Assembly (NCBI GenBank): GCA_949987705.1
Contig: OX465286.1
Span: 4,007,445-4,071,444 of the forward strand
Reading direction: 5' to 3'
Length of the DNA: 64,000 nucleotides
Origin: Thereva unica
Taxonomy: Eukaryota; Arthropoda; Insecta; Diptera; Therevidae
The notes beneath the pieces are model-generated. The model saw nothing but the letters and a program-made list of their open reading frames with translations. It had not been told where the DNA came from and ran no database searches. The position numbers were made by a program, and so were the translations under genes. Positions 21,329 to 32,617 of the stretch are shown in pieces. Within the stretch, counting starts at the first letter, position 1. Every line of letters starts with the position of its first letter.

Positions 21329-24300
21329 ATGAATCGCTTAGTAGTGATCTTGATTGGACTTATACTATTGGCAAATGGTCAACAATATCAAGACCAATTT
21401 CCAACACAATTCCAAAATCCAAACTATAATCAACAAAATCGTTATGGCCAGCAATTACCTACGCAGCCCTATCAGTCGCAGCAGCAGCAACAGTTTCGAC
21501 AGCCTCAGCAACAATTTCAGGGCCAACAATATCCGCAGGTAAATAATGATATACCTGGAAGTGGACAGAACTTTTATGATCAACAGCCGAAGACCGGCCT
21601 TAGGAATGATTATCGATATTCGGTATATGGTAGCGGTTTAGATGGTATTGAAGAAAGTAATTTCTGTCCAGAACATTGGGTTGCTTTTCGTCAGACATGC
21701 TATAGATTTATACGATCACCAAAGCGTAATTGGTTCAATGCGAAAAAGATCTGCATAGCTTATAATGCCGAATTATTGAATATCGATAACATCGAGAAGC
21801 ATGCATTTATAATGAAGGAGCTGATAATACAAAATCAAAAACAAAATCGATATTATATATCGGCAAGGCAGACATCGCCGAACAGTTGGATCAATGATGA
21901 CAATTCGCAGTTCTTAATGATAGAAGATTCATTTTCGTACGAAGATGCAACTATTGAATTCGAAGATCTGCACGACAATCGTTTCTTAACTAATCCAAGA
22001 CAGAATCAAAATCGTAATAACAATCAATTCGATATGTATTCACAAAATACTCTTAACTATACCGATGGTAGATTGAACAATGCGAAAGATCGTCTTGTCT
22101 ATGGCTATTCCAAGAAGAAGGACCGATGGATGTTCATGCCCACTTATGATTATGAAAAAAATTTATGTATATGCGAATCAAGACAATTATTTACGCCCGA
22201 TAATATAAACTTATTAGCTGACGAGCGTCGACCATTCGATTATGGCCTAGAAGTCCGTGATTTTGAAAAGATCCCGCGTGGTCCATATTTTGTTAAACAA
22301 CCCCGTGATACCACATTTGATACAAGTAAACGTCGATTAATTAACGATGTTACCCTAAGCTGCTTAGCTGGCGGCTATCCTACGCCAACATACAATTGGT
22401 TTAAAGAAGAATATATACTGGACACACTCAAATTTATATCAATTGATCCTATAAGTGATCAGCGCTATACACTAAGCGGCGGTAACCTAATTATACACGA
22501 TCCAAAGCAGGTATTAGATCAAGGTGTTTATCATTGTATAGCCGAGAATAAATTTGGTAAGATACGATCAGAAAGTGCAAGATTAAATTTTGGTTATATT
22601 ATGGAATTTAATTTGAAACGATCACCAGAGACGAGCGACATGAATTGGGGTAAATCGTTGTTTTGTGATCCGCCACAACATTATCCTGGCGTTAAATATT
22701 ATTGGTCTCGAGACTATTTTCCAAATTTTGTGCAAGAGGATGAGCGTGTCTTTGTGAGTAATGATGGTGCATTGTATTTTTCATCAATTGAAAATGTCGA
22801 TCGGGCCAATTATTCATGTACTGTGCAAAGTTTAGTCAGTGACACGGGACGTAATGGGCCATTTTTCCCATTAAGAGTTTTGCCAAATAGCGATTATCAA
22901 GCCTTAATATTTGCTAACAGCTTTCCAAAGGTATTTCCTGAAGCACCAATTGCTGGGGAAGAAATTCGATTGGAATGTCTTGCATTCGGATACCCGATAC
23001 CGTCGTATAATTGGACAAGACGAGGTGCCCCATTGCCGCGAAATGCTTATCAAATAAGCTATAATCGTGTCCTAATTATCCCAAATGCAACAATCAATGA
23101 TAATGGCGAATATGTATGCACAATATCAAATGATCGAAAAACTTTAGAGAAATCAATAATTATTAACACACAAATGAGGCCCAATTTTACTATACCATTG
23201 CGAGATAAGATTAAAGATTACAACAGTGAAGCTAGCTTTATTTGTGAGGCATTTGCGATCCCTGATGTCAATTATACATGGTACAAGAATGCTGAAGAAT
23301 TGAATATTGATTATCTTGATCGAGATAGATACACAATACAAGATAACGTTCTAACAATTAAGTATTTAGATCCCGAAAAGGATGATGGAATGTACCAGTG
23401 TCGAGCTGAAAACCAGCTAAAAGCTGTATTTTCTTCAGCTCAGCTAAGAGTGCTATCGATGAAGCCATCATTTAAGAAGCGACCATTAGAATCAGAAATT
23501 TATGCAATATACAATGGCAATACGTCAATTGTTTGCGATCCCGAAGCAGCACCGCGACCCCGATTTCAATGGAAAAAAGACGGAAATGTTATAGGCTCCG
23601 GAGGGCATAGGAGAATTTTACCAACTGGCACTTTAATTATATCACCGACATCTAGGGATGATGAAGGAGTTTACACTTGTGTTGCTACTAATTCGAATGG
23701 AACTGATGAGTCTAAAGCAAGATTAATTGTTTTGCGTATGTTAATTGACTATTTTTAACAATCCCCAATTTTAAATTAATATTTTTCAGAGGAACTACGG
23801 TTCACAAGAACGTTGCCGCCCCGAGTAATAACACAAATCCATCAATACATTTACCTTCAATGCGATGTTGTTTACGATGAAGTCCTAGATGTTGCCTATG
23901 TTTGGAAGCATAACGAGCAAATTATTAAGGACAATGTAGAAGACAGAATTGTAAGTTAAACTATTTTAGTTAAATACTAAGTAACTAAAAAAGTTCGTGC
24001 ATTATTTAATACAGGTGAGGTTAGGTTAGGTTGAGTACAGGGAAGATGGTTTCTTCGTCATCTTCATTACCACAATTTCAGCATAAGTCGTTGGGAGTCC
24101 CAATCTTTCGGCTTGCGGGCCAAAGGGACAATGACTAGTCAGCACCTTCACTACATAGCTATCTCTTTTTTGTTCAACTGAACAAGAGATCCAAAGTCGG
24201 CGGAGTTGCGTCGAAAGTCGGCCATATTGTGTGAAGAGTGTAGCACACTGTTGCTGTGGTCCACCACAGTATAGGCCGGCTTGAACTAAGCTGATTTTTC

Positions 24301-27300
24301 ACACAGCCAAGATGGCTAAGGGCATTCTAATCTGGATTAAGTGGAGCGTCCTTTCTAGTTCGATTCTCTGGCAGTTTCCCCTAATTCCCCTGTGTCCAGG
24401 AACCCAACATAGAATTATATCAAACTGAGTGATAGTCTCACCTTTGGCCTTATTAGCTCTCTCTAAAACATTCGGTCTCCACGTTAGGTTCCTATCCAGG
24501 ATGAGACCTAGAAATTTCGCATCCTTAAGTTGCAAGCTTAAGCTCTGTAAAGAGCACTACTTCAGTCTAAGCTGGGGTAATGCCTAGACCCTTTGTAGTA
24601 GCCCAATGAACAAGAGTGTCCAATGCTTGTTGCATTATATCTCTTATTGTTCAGATATACTTGCCGGTCACCACCAGCACAATATCATCAGCATAGACGT
24701 GTTGCACCCACACTCCTTTAAGGTTATCTACACTTCGTTGACTGTTAAATTCCAAAGGAGCGGTGATGTGCGGTGTGCCTGTTCCAGCCCGTCTTACTTC
24801 TTTCGAAACCCCAGACCAATCTTTATGACCTTGCACTTCAATGACTCTGTGGTCAGAAAAAGAGTGATCACTGGATACTCTCCAGTATTCTACACAATTG
24901 ACCAGGTCGAGAGAAACAAGAGTAATGTCCAAGACTTCTGTCTTACTCTTGTAACGAGCGTAGGTTTATTTACCCTGTTGCACAACGAGAGATTATTTTG
25001 GAATAAAAGGTCAAAAAGCAGCTCACTTCTTATTGATTTATTGATTAGCATCAACTAATATAATTCGTGTAGAAAAACTTCTGACAATATTTCTAGGTAT
25101 ACATATAATATATTTTCATTTGTACTATAAATACTGCACGAACTTATTTAATTATCTGACACATATAATTGCAATGTAAATCATGCTATTTCCCAGCGTA
25201 TTAACCATAACACTTTGACGGTAACAAATGTTACACTTCTTGATGGCGGTGAATACGAATGCATGGTCAAATCGGCAGTAAATCAAATATCAACAAAAAC
25301 ATTAGTTACAGTAGAAGGGCCGCCAGGGGCTCCTGGCGGTGTTACCGTAATTGAAATTGGCAAAACACAAGCACTTATAGAATGGGTAGATGGTACAGAT
25401 AATGGCCGACCAATACGCTATTACAATATATTAGGAAGAACTAATTGGAATAAAACATGGGTAAATGTTTCCACAGAAGTTCAAGCGCATCAAGTTGAAA
25501 GATATACAGGCCGTAAGCGAGCAGAAGTTACAAACTTAACACCATGGTCTGGTTATGAGTTTAGTGTTTGCGCCGTTAATGATTTGGGAATTGGTATACC
25601 ATCAGCACCATCGCCACTTTATAGTACAGTAGAAGATAAGCCGTATATTGCACCAAGAAATGTTGGTGGCGGAGGTGGAAAAATTGGCGATTTAACAATA
25701 ACTTGGGAACCATTATTACCACAAGAACAAAATAGTCATGGTATACATTACCATATATATTGGCGATTACATGGGAAAAAAGAATGGGCATCACAGATCA
25801 TTGAAAAAAATGTTGGAATGGCAGTTGTGCATATACCATTTGATAACTATTATACTAAATATGATGTTAAAGTGAATGCTATTAATGATATTGGAGCTGG
25901 TCCTGAAAGTGAAGTCGTAACAATTTATTCAGCTGAAGATATGCCACAAGTTGCTCCACAACAACCGATTGCTAGAGGATTCAATTCAACAGCACTTAAT
26001 GTAACATGGAATCCGATCGAACAAACACGAGAAAAAATAAGAGGAAAACTAATTGGGCATAGGGTAATTTCATATAAATTAGTAAAAACTATAAATTCAA
26101 ACATAATTGTTAATGTTATTTCAAAATAGCTCAAATATTGGAAAACAGATCTTCCAGAAGAGGATGCTCTTTATTATTTATCACGCACCACCAGAAATTG
26201 GGCCCTTGTAGTTGGCCTAGAGCCAGATACTTATTATTATGTAAAGGTGATGGCATACAATGCAGCTGGAGAAGGACCGGAGAGTGAACGATATATTGGT
26301 ATTCAGAATATATTAAATATATAATAAAATTTAAATAATTCTAATTTAATGGATTCATTACAGAACGAACATACCGAAAGGCGCCTCAAAAACCTCCATC
26401 TTCTGTTAATGTGTTTGGAATAAATCCATCAACTGTAAGAGTTGTGTGGCGCTATGTATCACCATCACAAGATGAAGAACCCGTACAAGGATATAAGGTA
26501 TTAATTATAAGATATTATAGGATAATAATTTTACATTATCTACGTAAATCCAATAAATATGGATCTTTGTATTTAACGTTAGATTTTTAGACGCCAATGA
26601 TTGAAATGATCGAGGTGGAGATATTTTTAACTACCTACTAAACACCAAGCTTTTTATTTGTAACGAAGGTAATGATCCCACCTTCTTTGTTAGCAAACAG
26701 AGAAGAAGTTCTGGACATCACCCTTATCTCAGATTGCCGCTCCGACCGAATATGGTCTTGAAGGAACACTCCTTCTCAGACCACAGGTTTATAGAGCTCC
26801 AACTGCAAGACTCTAGCCCAACCACCCCTTCTAAAATAAAAAAACACCTCATAAAGGCAAACTGGGGTTACTATACAAGGCTAACGCAAAGAGCCTTGCC
26901 GCTAAACCTCTCTGTATTCCACAGAGCAATGTACACGAATGTTAACAAAAGTTCAGACACTTTTTGCCTTGCTTAGGATGTAACCATGTCATATAACCGC
27001 CAATAAGTGGAAATTAGAGCTACCTGTTTGCATCCACCAACGATGTACACTAGATCTACACCTGCTCTTGAACAAAATTTAAAATTTGGAAAAATGCGAA
27101 CCCAAAAAAGTGATAAAATAAAATAGTTAAAGCACCCTGGAACTATTCAAGATTTTCGTGAAGATTCATCCATGTCACAGAGCCGCTGAAGTGGAAATTA
27201 GAGCTACCTGTTTGAATCCACCAACGATGAACACTACATCTACACCTGCTCTTGAACAAAATTTAAAATTTGGAAAAATGCGAACCCAAAAAAGTGATAA

Positions 27301-30300
27301 AATAAAATAGTTAAAGCACCCTGGAACTATTCAAGATTTTCGTGAAGATTCATCCATGTCACAGAGCCGCTGAAGTGGAAATTAGAGCTACCTGTTTGAA
27401 TCCACCAACGATGAACACTACATCTACACCTGCTCTTGAACAAAATTTAAAATTTGGAAAAATTCGAACCCAAAAAAGTGATTAAATAAAATAGTTAAAG
27501 CACCCTGGAACTATTCAAGATTTTCGTGAAGATTCATCCATGTCACAGAGCCGCTGAAGTGGAAATTAGAGCTACCTGTTTGAATCCACCAACGATGTAC
27601 ACTACATCTACACCTGCTCTTGAACAAAATTTAAAATTTGGAAAAATGCGAACCCAAAAAAGTGATTAAATAAAATAGTTAAAGCACCCTGGAACTATTC
27701 CAGATTTTCGTGAAGATTCATCCATGTCACAGAGCCGCTGAAGTGGAAATTAGAGCTACCTGTTTGAATCCACCAACGATGAACACTACATCTACACCTG
27801 CTCTTGAACAAAATTTAAAATTTGGAAAAATTCGAACCCAAAAAAGTGATTAAATAAAATAGTTAAAGCACCCTGGAACTATTCAAGATTTTCGTGAAGA
27901 TTCATCCATGTCACAGAGCCGCTGAAGTGGAAATTAGAGCTACCTGTTTGAATCCACCAACGATGTACACTACATCTACACCTGCTCTTGAACAAAATTT
28001 AAAATTTGGAAAAATGCGAACCCAAAAAAGTGATTAAATAAAATAGTTAAAGCACCCTGGAACTATTCAAGATTTTCGTGAAGATTCATCCATGTCACAG
28101 AGCCGCTGAAGTGGAAATTAGAGCTACCTGTTTGAATCCACCAACGATGTACACTACATCTACACCTGCTCTTGAACAAAATTTAAAATTTGGAAAAATG
28201 CGAACCCAAAAAAGTGATTAAATAAAATAGTTAAAGCACCCTGGAACTATTCAAGATTTTCGTGAAGATTCATCCATGTCACAGAGCCGCTGAAGTGGAA
28301 ATTAGAGCTACCTGTTTGAATCCACCAACGATGAACACTACATCTACACCTGCTCTTGAACAAAATTTAAAATTTGGAAAAATTCGAACCCAAAAAAGTG
28401 ATTAAATAAAATAGTTAAAGCACCCTGGAACTATTCAAGATTTTCGTGAAGATTCATCCATGTCACAGAGCCGCTGAAGTGGAAATTAAAGCTACCTGTT
28501 TGCATCCACCAACGATGTACACTAGATTTTCACCAGCTCACATAAAAAAATATAATATATTTAAAATAATTAAAGCACCCTGGAGCTAGCAAGGCTTTCC
28601 GTGAGGATGCATCCATGTCATAGATACGGTGAAGTGGTAATTAGCTCACTGATTGCATCCACCAACTGCGTATATACTATATCTTCACTTAATTAATAAA
28701 GGAACATGCTCTAAGCCGAACTTTTTGGACAAAACAAATTAAAGACAATGAAAACTATTTGGAAAAATCGAGAAGAAAATATGGAGATTGATTATTTTAA
28801 AATAATGAGGAAAAGTCTTGACTGAAAAAAAGGAGTCTCGTGTATGAAAACTTGAACCGCAGCCACTATCATCACTGCAATTAAGAAGAAACCCGCGATT
28901 CCACATTAAATTAGCGCACTACGCAATAAGCTAAGTTTTGCGCATTAAGTTGCAGCCCCAGTAGTTGTTATACCTGCACACCTGAACACTACCTGAACAC
29001 TTGGAAAATGTGATTTAAATATTGTAATATATAATGAAGGTAACATAATAATTAAAAAAAGAATCTAGGGCATGCATGATACCTTGACCTGAAGCGGCCA
29101 CCCACACTTGATGTGACACGAACAGCAGCGGCTCACGTAGATTTTACCTAAATTAAAACAAAAATGAATTATCCACCGCGAATTACACTTACATTGGCTT
29201 TTTAAAAAAGCGAAAAAATTAATTTAAATTATATTAATATTATTAACACGCGGACGACGCGACTACTTTCACTGAAATCTGCAAAACTCTGATAAATTAA
29301 CTGGATTTTTCTGCAAGTCCCGTTTTAGCACAATTTTTGTTTCACTTTTTGGGGAATAGAATATATGTCTATTCCCTATTATATTATTATGGCGTGATTT
29401 CCTTCATTATTAATATTCCTCTTTACTAGCTGAATTATTTTTATGTTTCCTATTCCCTTTCTATTACCCCTATTTCTCTTCTCTTTATTAGCTGATTTAT
29501 TTTTGTTTCCTATTCCCTTGATTTATTATGTTTCCCATTCTCTCCCTATCCTTATTACCCCTCCCTTACTTCCTACTAGCAAAAAGGTGCTGGTGTCAGT
29601 GCGGGGGGGCCAGAATCTGCCCCGCACACACACAGGGGACGACCCACCAGCTTCCCTCTCTACCACTAGAGACGGGAATGTCCCGAAGGGATATGTTTGA
29701 AATGCTATTATATAGTACACAATCTCCAAAAAAGTGATCTTGTGAATTATATCGAAGGGAAAAATTTACAAGGAAGCACGATCAAATTGGAGCTTGGAAC
29801 GAAGCGATCGCCTATGAGTATGCAAGCGATCGGTACGATTTTCACATTTCTCCACAAGGGGGGCCTTCTGGGTAAAATTTAATACTTGTCAAATAGAAGT
29901 AAATCAATTAATTACAATAAAAACCCTTAATCTTTAAATATCTCCCTGGAAAAATGCAAATAAAGTTCCATTAACTTACTTACGATCTTTTGCATTGGAT
30001 TGCATTGGATCGAAGTTAAAATTTTTGCGATCTTTCCACTTTCCACAAAACCCACAAATGCTGGTGGCCGATCGTCAAGACTACAGTCCTCATATACAAA
30101 ATTCTCAGGTTCAAGTGTTGATGGTGGCCTGCTGGCGACAATTATTTTTATTTGGATTTTTTTTTGTCTAATTTAAGACAATTTGACATTTATAAAATCG
30201 GAATCGATTTAAATTTATTTTTTACAATTAAAAAAACCTTAATCTTAATATATCTCCAGGGAACAATGCAAAAAAACATGAATTTTTTGTGAAATTTTCA

Positions 30301-32617
30301 TAGAAGAAAAGAACTTATTTTCTATTTCTTGTTGAGGGGCGCTCTGGTGGCACTGCGACCTATTTTATTCGGTCTGTTGTGACTTCCCCGTCTTTAAAAA
30401 CCATCTAGGTTATTAGTATAGACTAAAACTGATTTAGGTTCCTGTCCCAAATCTCCCTGGGAGTAGGGAAGTCGCGATCAAGGAGGCTCGATCTCTTCCT
30501 CGCTGTAGCCTCACATTTGCACAGCAAGTGCTCTGCAGTTTCGGGAGCTGCCCCGCATAACCGACAGCTACGATCGGCTACCAGTCCTATTTTGTTTAGA
30601 TGGTAGGTAAGCGAACGGTGGTCCGCCAGGTGCTCTTAGATACAAAAAATACGTAATAACATTAACGTAAAAAGAACATTGCGAGTATTTAAGTATTAAA
30701 CCATAGTGTTAGAAAGAAATCAGGACAAACAGCAGGGAAGTTAGTTTTCTGTTATAGAATATTTTGTTAATTAAGGGAGATAAAATGCCGCGAAGGTATT
30801 GAAGGTGATGCAGCACCTGTTAAAAGGCTCGTTTCTTATTCATACTCAGTGCGATGCGGGTGATCTTTAAGTAGTTTGGAATGCCCTGTTTGTCAGGTAT
30901 CGTTAAATTTTATGGTGTCCGACAGGAACTGCACCTTGAGGTTATTGTTCAGGACATCCAGGGTAAAACAAGATATGAGCAGTTTCTGTCTAAGCGATAG
31001 AGGCAAGGATTTTTAGCCTGTCCGCATAGTGAGAAAGGTTGTGAAAATCCGAAGAATTATAGAGATTTCTAAGTGGAAAAAAGGAACTTCTTTTGGACAG
31101 ATTCTATTCGATTTACACTAATTTGAAATATGGGATTGTAAGGAAACCCTGAAATCTTACCACCTGAGCTCTCCCATTAATAAAGGATGTTATCCAATTA
31201 AAAAGGGGGCCGTATATCATAAATCTTAATAGTTAATAATGAAAATGTGGTGGTCTGCTCGATCAAATGCCTTGCTGAAATCAGTGTAGTCAGCGTCAAA
31301 CTAGTGGCCTTGTTCCATATCGCATAGCAGTTCGGAGGTCAGTATCATAAGATTGGATGTGGTGAATGGACCTTTTCTGAAAGCATGATGCTGATCGTTT
31401 AGGTTCAGAACAATTAGGGGGGCAATCTTGTCATAGATGTTTTTCAAACAGTTTAGCGAGATAAAGAATAGGATAGGATAGCAATGCCCCTATAGTTGTG
31501 CACCGCATACTTATCACCTGATTTAAAGATTGGTATGAGGTAGGATTATGGCATCAGGAGATGGATGACGGCTGTAACGGCTGACGCAGAGGCAATGCTC
31601 AACATCCGGAACTAGAGACATGCTGCAAGGGACCGTCAAACTCGGAGAAATGCCCTAGAGGAGGCCAAGGCTCGATTTGGGCTGTAGCGCCATTGGATGG
31701 ATGAGGTAGGATTACTTCCATATCGAAGGAAACTTACCGGCATATAGGGACTTGTTAAGAATTAGGTGAAGAGGGAAAAGAATGAATTGGGAGTGGTTCT
31801 GCAAAAAACTTGCAGATAGACAGTCCGGACCGTGGCCTTTTCGACCTCTAGACCTATTAGATCTGTCATTATATCTTCGGAAGATAGAGATATATTGTCT
31901 GTAAGGACCGCAGTTTCTGAATGATACCTGGGACAGTGTGCGCAGTTGAAGAAATGGGGCAGAAGATTCCACTGAGCCTGTCCGCAAACATGTTGGAACT
32001 TTTTTGGGGAGAGAGGAGTGTGTGACACCAGTGTAGAAAATTTATAATTTTAGTTTTTTAGCTATATTTGAAATATAAAATGATTTGATAAAACTAACAT
32101 AATTCTAATGATTTTTTTAGGTACGCGTTTGGGAATCAGATCAAGACATGTCAACAGCAAACGATACAATTATTGAAATTGGTCAAAAACTAGAGGCATA
32201 TATATCAAACTTGACACCAGGAAAAAGTTATAAATTACGAGTTTTGGCTTTCAGTAACGGCGGCGATGGCAGAATGTCGAGTCCAACGCATCGGTTTCAG
32301 ATGGGTAAGACTTCCCCACCAACAAATAATGAAAACTCAAATACAGAACATTTCGAATAATAAAAAAAATATAAACATATAAAAAATAACTAAAGCGCAA
32401 ATAGATTCTGAAAGAACATCTTGAATTTATTTATACTCATGCTTGCCATTTTTATTATTTTATTTTTTTTTGTACTAACTTTGGTCTTCTTTTCTTTTAC
32501 AATCATTTTTTAGGTGTCACACATGCACGCAACACAGCAACAAATACAAAATTAAACCAAATGCTTGTCATCGGAGTGTTATCAATAATTTACATATGCC
32601 AAATGGAAATTTTTTAG
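21329..32617 (+). CDS. Cont: Contactin, GPI-anchored lectin/Ig/FN3 cell-adhesion protein
   Basis: Seven coding exons: 21329-23735, 23790-23950, 25197-26063, 26130-26298, 26364-26497, 32121-32304, 32514-32617. All junctions are GT-AG and phases agree, giving about 1341 residues, close to the fly protein. A signal peptide (MNRLVVILIGLILLANG) is followed by a Gln-rich stretch (20-75) and a C-type lectin domain (about 113-283). Six Ig domains (about 318-897) and four FN3 domains (about 898-1300) come next. A hydrophobic C-terminal tail (LVIGVLSIIYIC) ending the protein fits a GPI-anchor signal. Fly Contactin works with Neurexin IV and Neuroglian in septate junctions of epithelia and glia. Four introns are 54-209 bp. 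The intron after 23950 (1.2 kb) and the one after 26497 (5.6 kb) are enlarged by mobile elements. The start is the ATG at 21329; an in-frame GTG upstream lies in the 5' UTR. Confidence 0.96.
24014..25060 (-). mobile_element. degraded LOA/I-type LINE in a Contactin intron
   Basis: On the minus strand, 24932-24800 is an endonuclease fragment (MDITLVSLDLVNCVEYWRVS, then SDHRVIEV). About 24710-24660 is the catalytic box VYADDIVLVVTGKY. 24535-24460 reads KDAKFLGLILDRNLTWRPNV. About 24440-24385 is an RNase H motif, CWVPGHRGIRGN. Most of the RT between endonuclease and catalytic box is missing. The 3' end is the TTAGGTTAGGTT-type sequence near 24020. Antisense to the host gene. Confidence 0.8.
26600..26976 (+). 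mobile_element. LINE endonuclease fragment in a Contactin intron
   Basis: Plus strand: with one frame change it reads EEVLDITLIS, then KEHSFSDHRFIELQLQ, the C-terminal endonuclease block of a LOA/R1-like element. A short linker region (IKKHLIKANWGYYTRLTQ) follows. The 184-bp tandem array begins directly after it. Confidence 0.7.
26985..28690 (+). repeat. 184-bp tandem repeat array in a Contactin intron
   Basis: The word CATGTCACAGAGCCGC recurs at 27171, 27355, 27539, 27723, 27907, 28091, 28275 and 28459, exactly 184 bp apart. A diverged unit starts at 26985 and a degraded partial unit near 28614. Inner units differ at only a few positions, edge units clearly more, as expected for an array homogenised by unequal exchange. 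Eight core units in all. Confidence 0.95.
28691..30340. other. intronic DNA, no feature recognised
   Basis: Part of the large Contactin intron. 29395-29570 is pyrimidine-rich on the plus strand with two similar copies of a TTTCCTATTCCC-type stretch. 29585-29690 is GC-rich (GTGCGGGGGGGCCAG, then CACACACAGGGGACGACC) and may be transposon-derived. No conserved exon seen. Confidence 0.35.
30345..30645 (-). mobile_element. LINE 3' end fragment (post-RNase H zinc knuckle)
   Basis: On the minus strand, 30620-30500 reads LTYHLNKIGLVADRSCRLCG, then AAPETAEHLLCKCEA. This is the Cys-Cys-His-Cys tail found after RNase H in LOA-type non-LTR elements. Frame is open for about 60 codons. Antisense inside Contactin. 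Confidence 0.75.
30840..32030 (-). mobile_element. degraded Jockey-like LINE in a Contactin intron
   Basis: On the minus strand, 31840-31715 reads SQFILFPLHLILNKSLYAGK and then FPSIWK. 31530-31470 reads IPIFKSGDKYAVHNYRGIAI. About 31410-31240 contains HHAFRKGPFTTSN and TDFSKAFDRADHHIF. These are consecutive RT blocks. The post-palm tail to about 30850 matches the element at 18200-19280. The element is interrupted by a 152-bp insertion at 31549-31700. Confidence 0.8.
31549..31700 (+). mobile_element. nested 5'-truncated retroposon with 14-bp target duplication
   Basis: ATGAGGTAGGATTA occurs exactly at 31535-31548 and again at 31701-31714. Removing the 152 bp plus one copy rejoins the host LINE's RT so that it reads FPSIWK, one stop, then SYLIPIFKSGDK. 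The insert ends GAGGCCAAGGCTCG, then GGCTGTAGCGCCATTGGATG, resembling the 3' end of EEAK-tailed LINEs, so it is probably a short 3' fragment. Confidence 0.85.

Noticed and set aside
24606..25058. 150-codon plus-strand ORF in a Contactin intron
   Set aside because: It is antisense to LINE endonuclease and RT fragments that are clear on the minus strand.
26064..26129. Continuation of the Contactin reading frame past 26063 to a stop at 26129
   Set aside because: It is a short intron with GT at 26064 and AG ending 26129; splicing restores the FN3 wording GHRLKYWKTDLPEED.
26985..28690. CRISPR-like array
   Set aside because: Units are contiguous 184-bp tandem repeats without unique spacers, and this is a fly nuclear genome.
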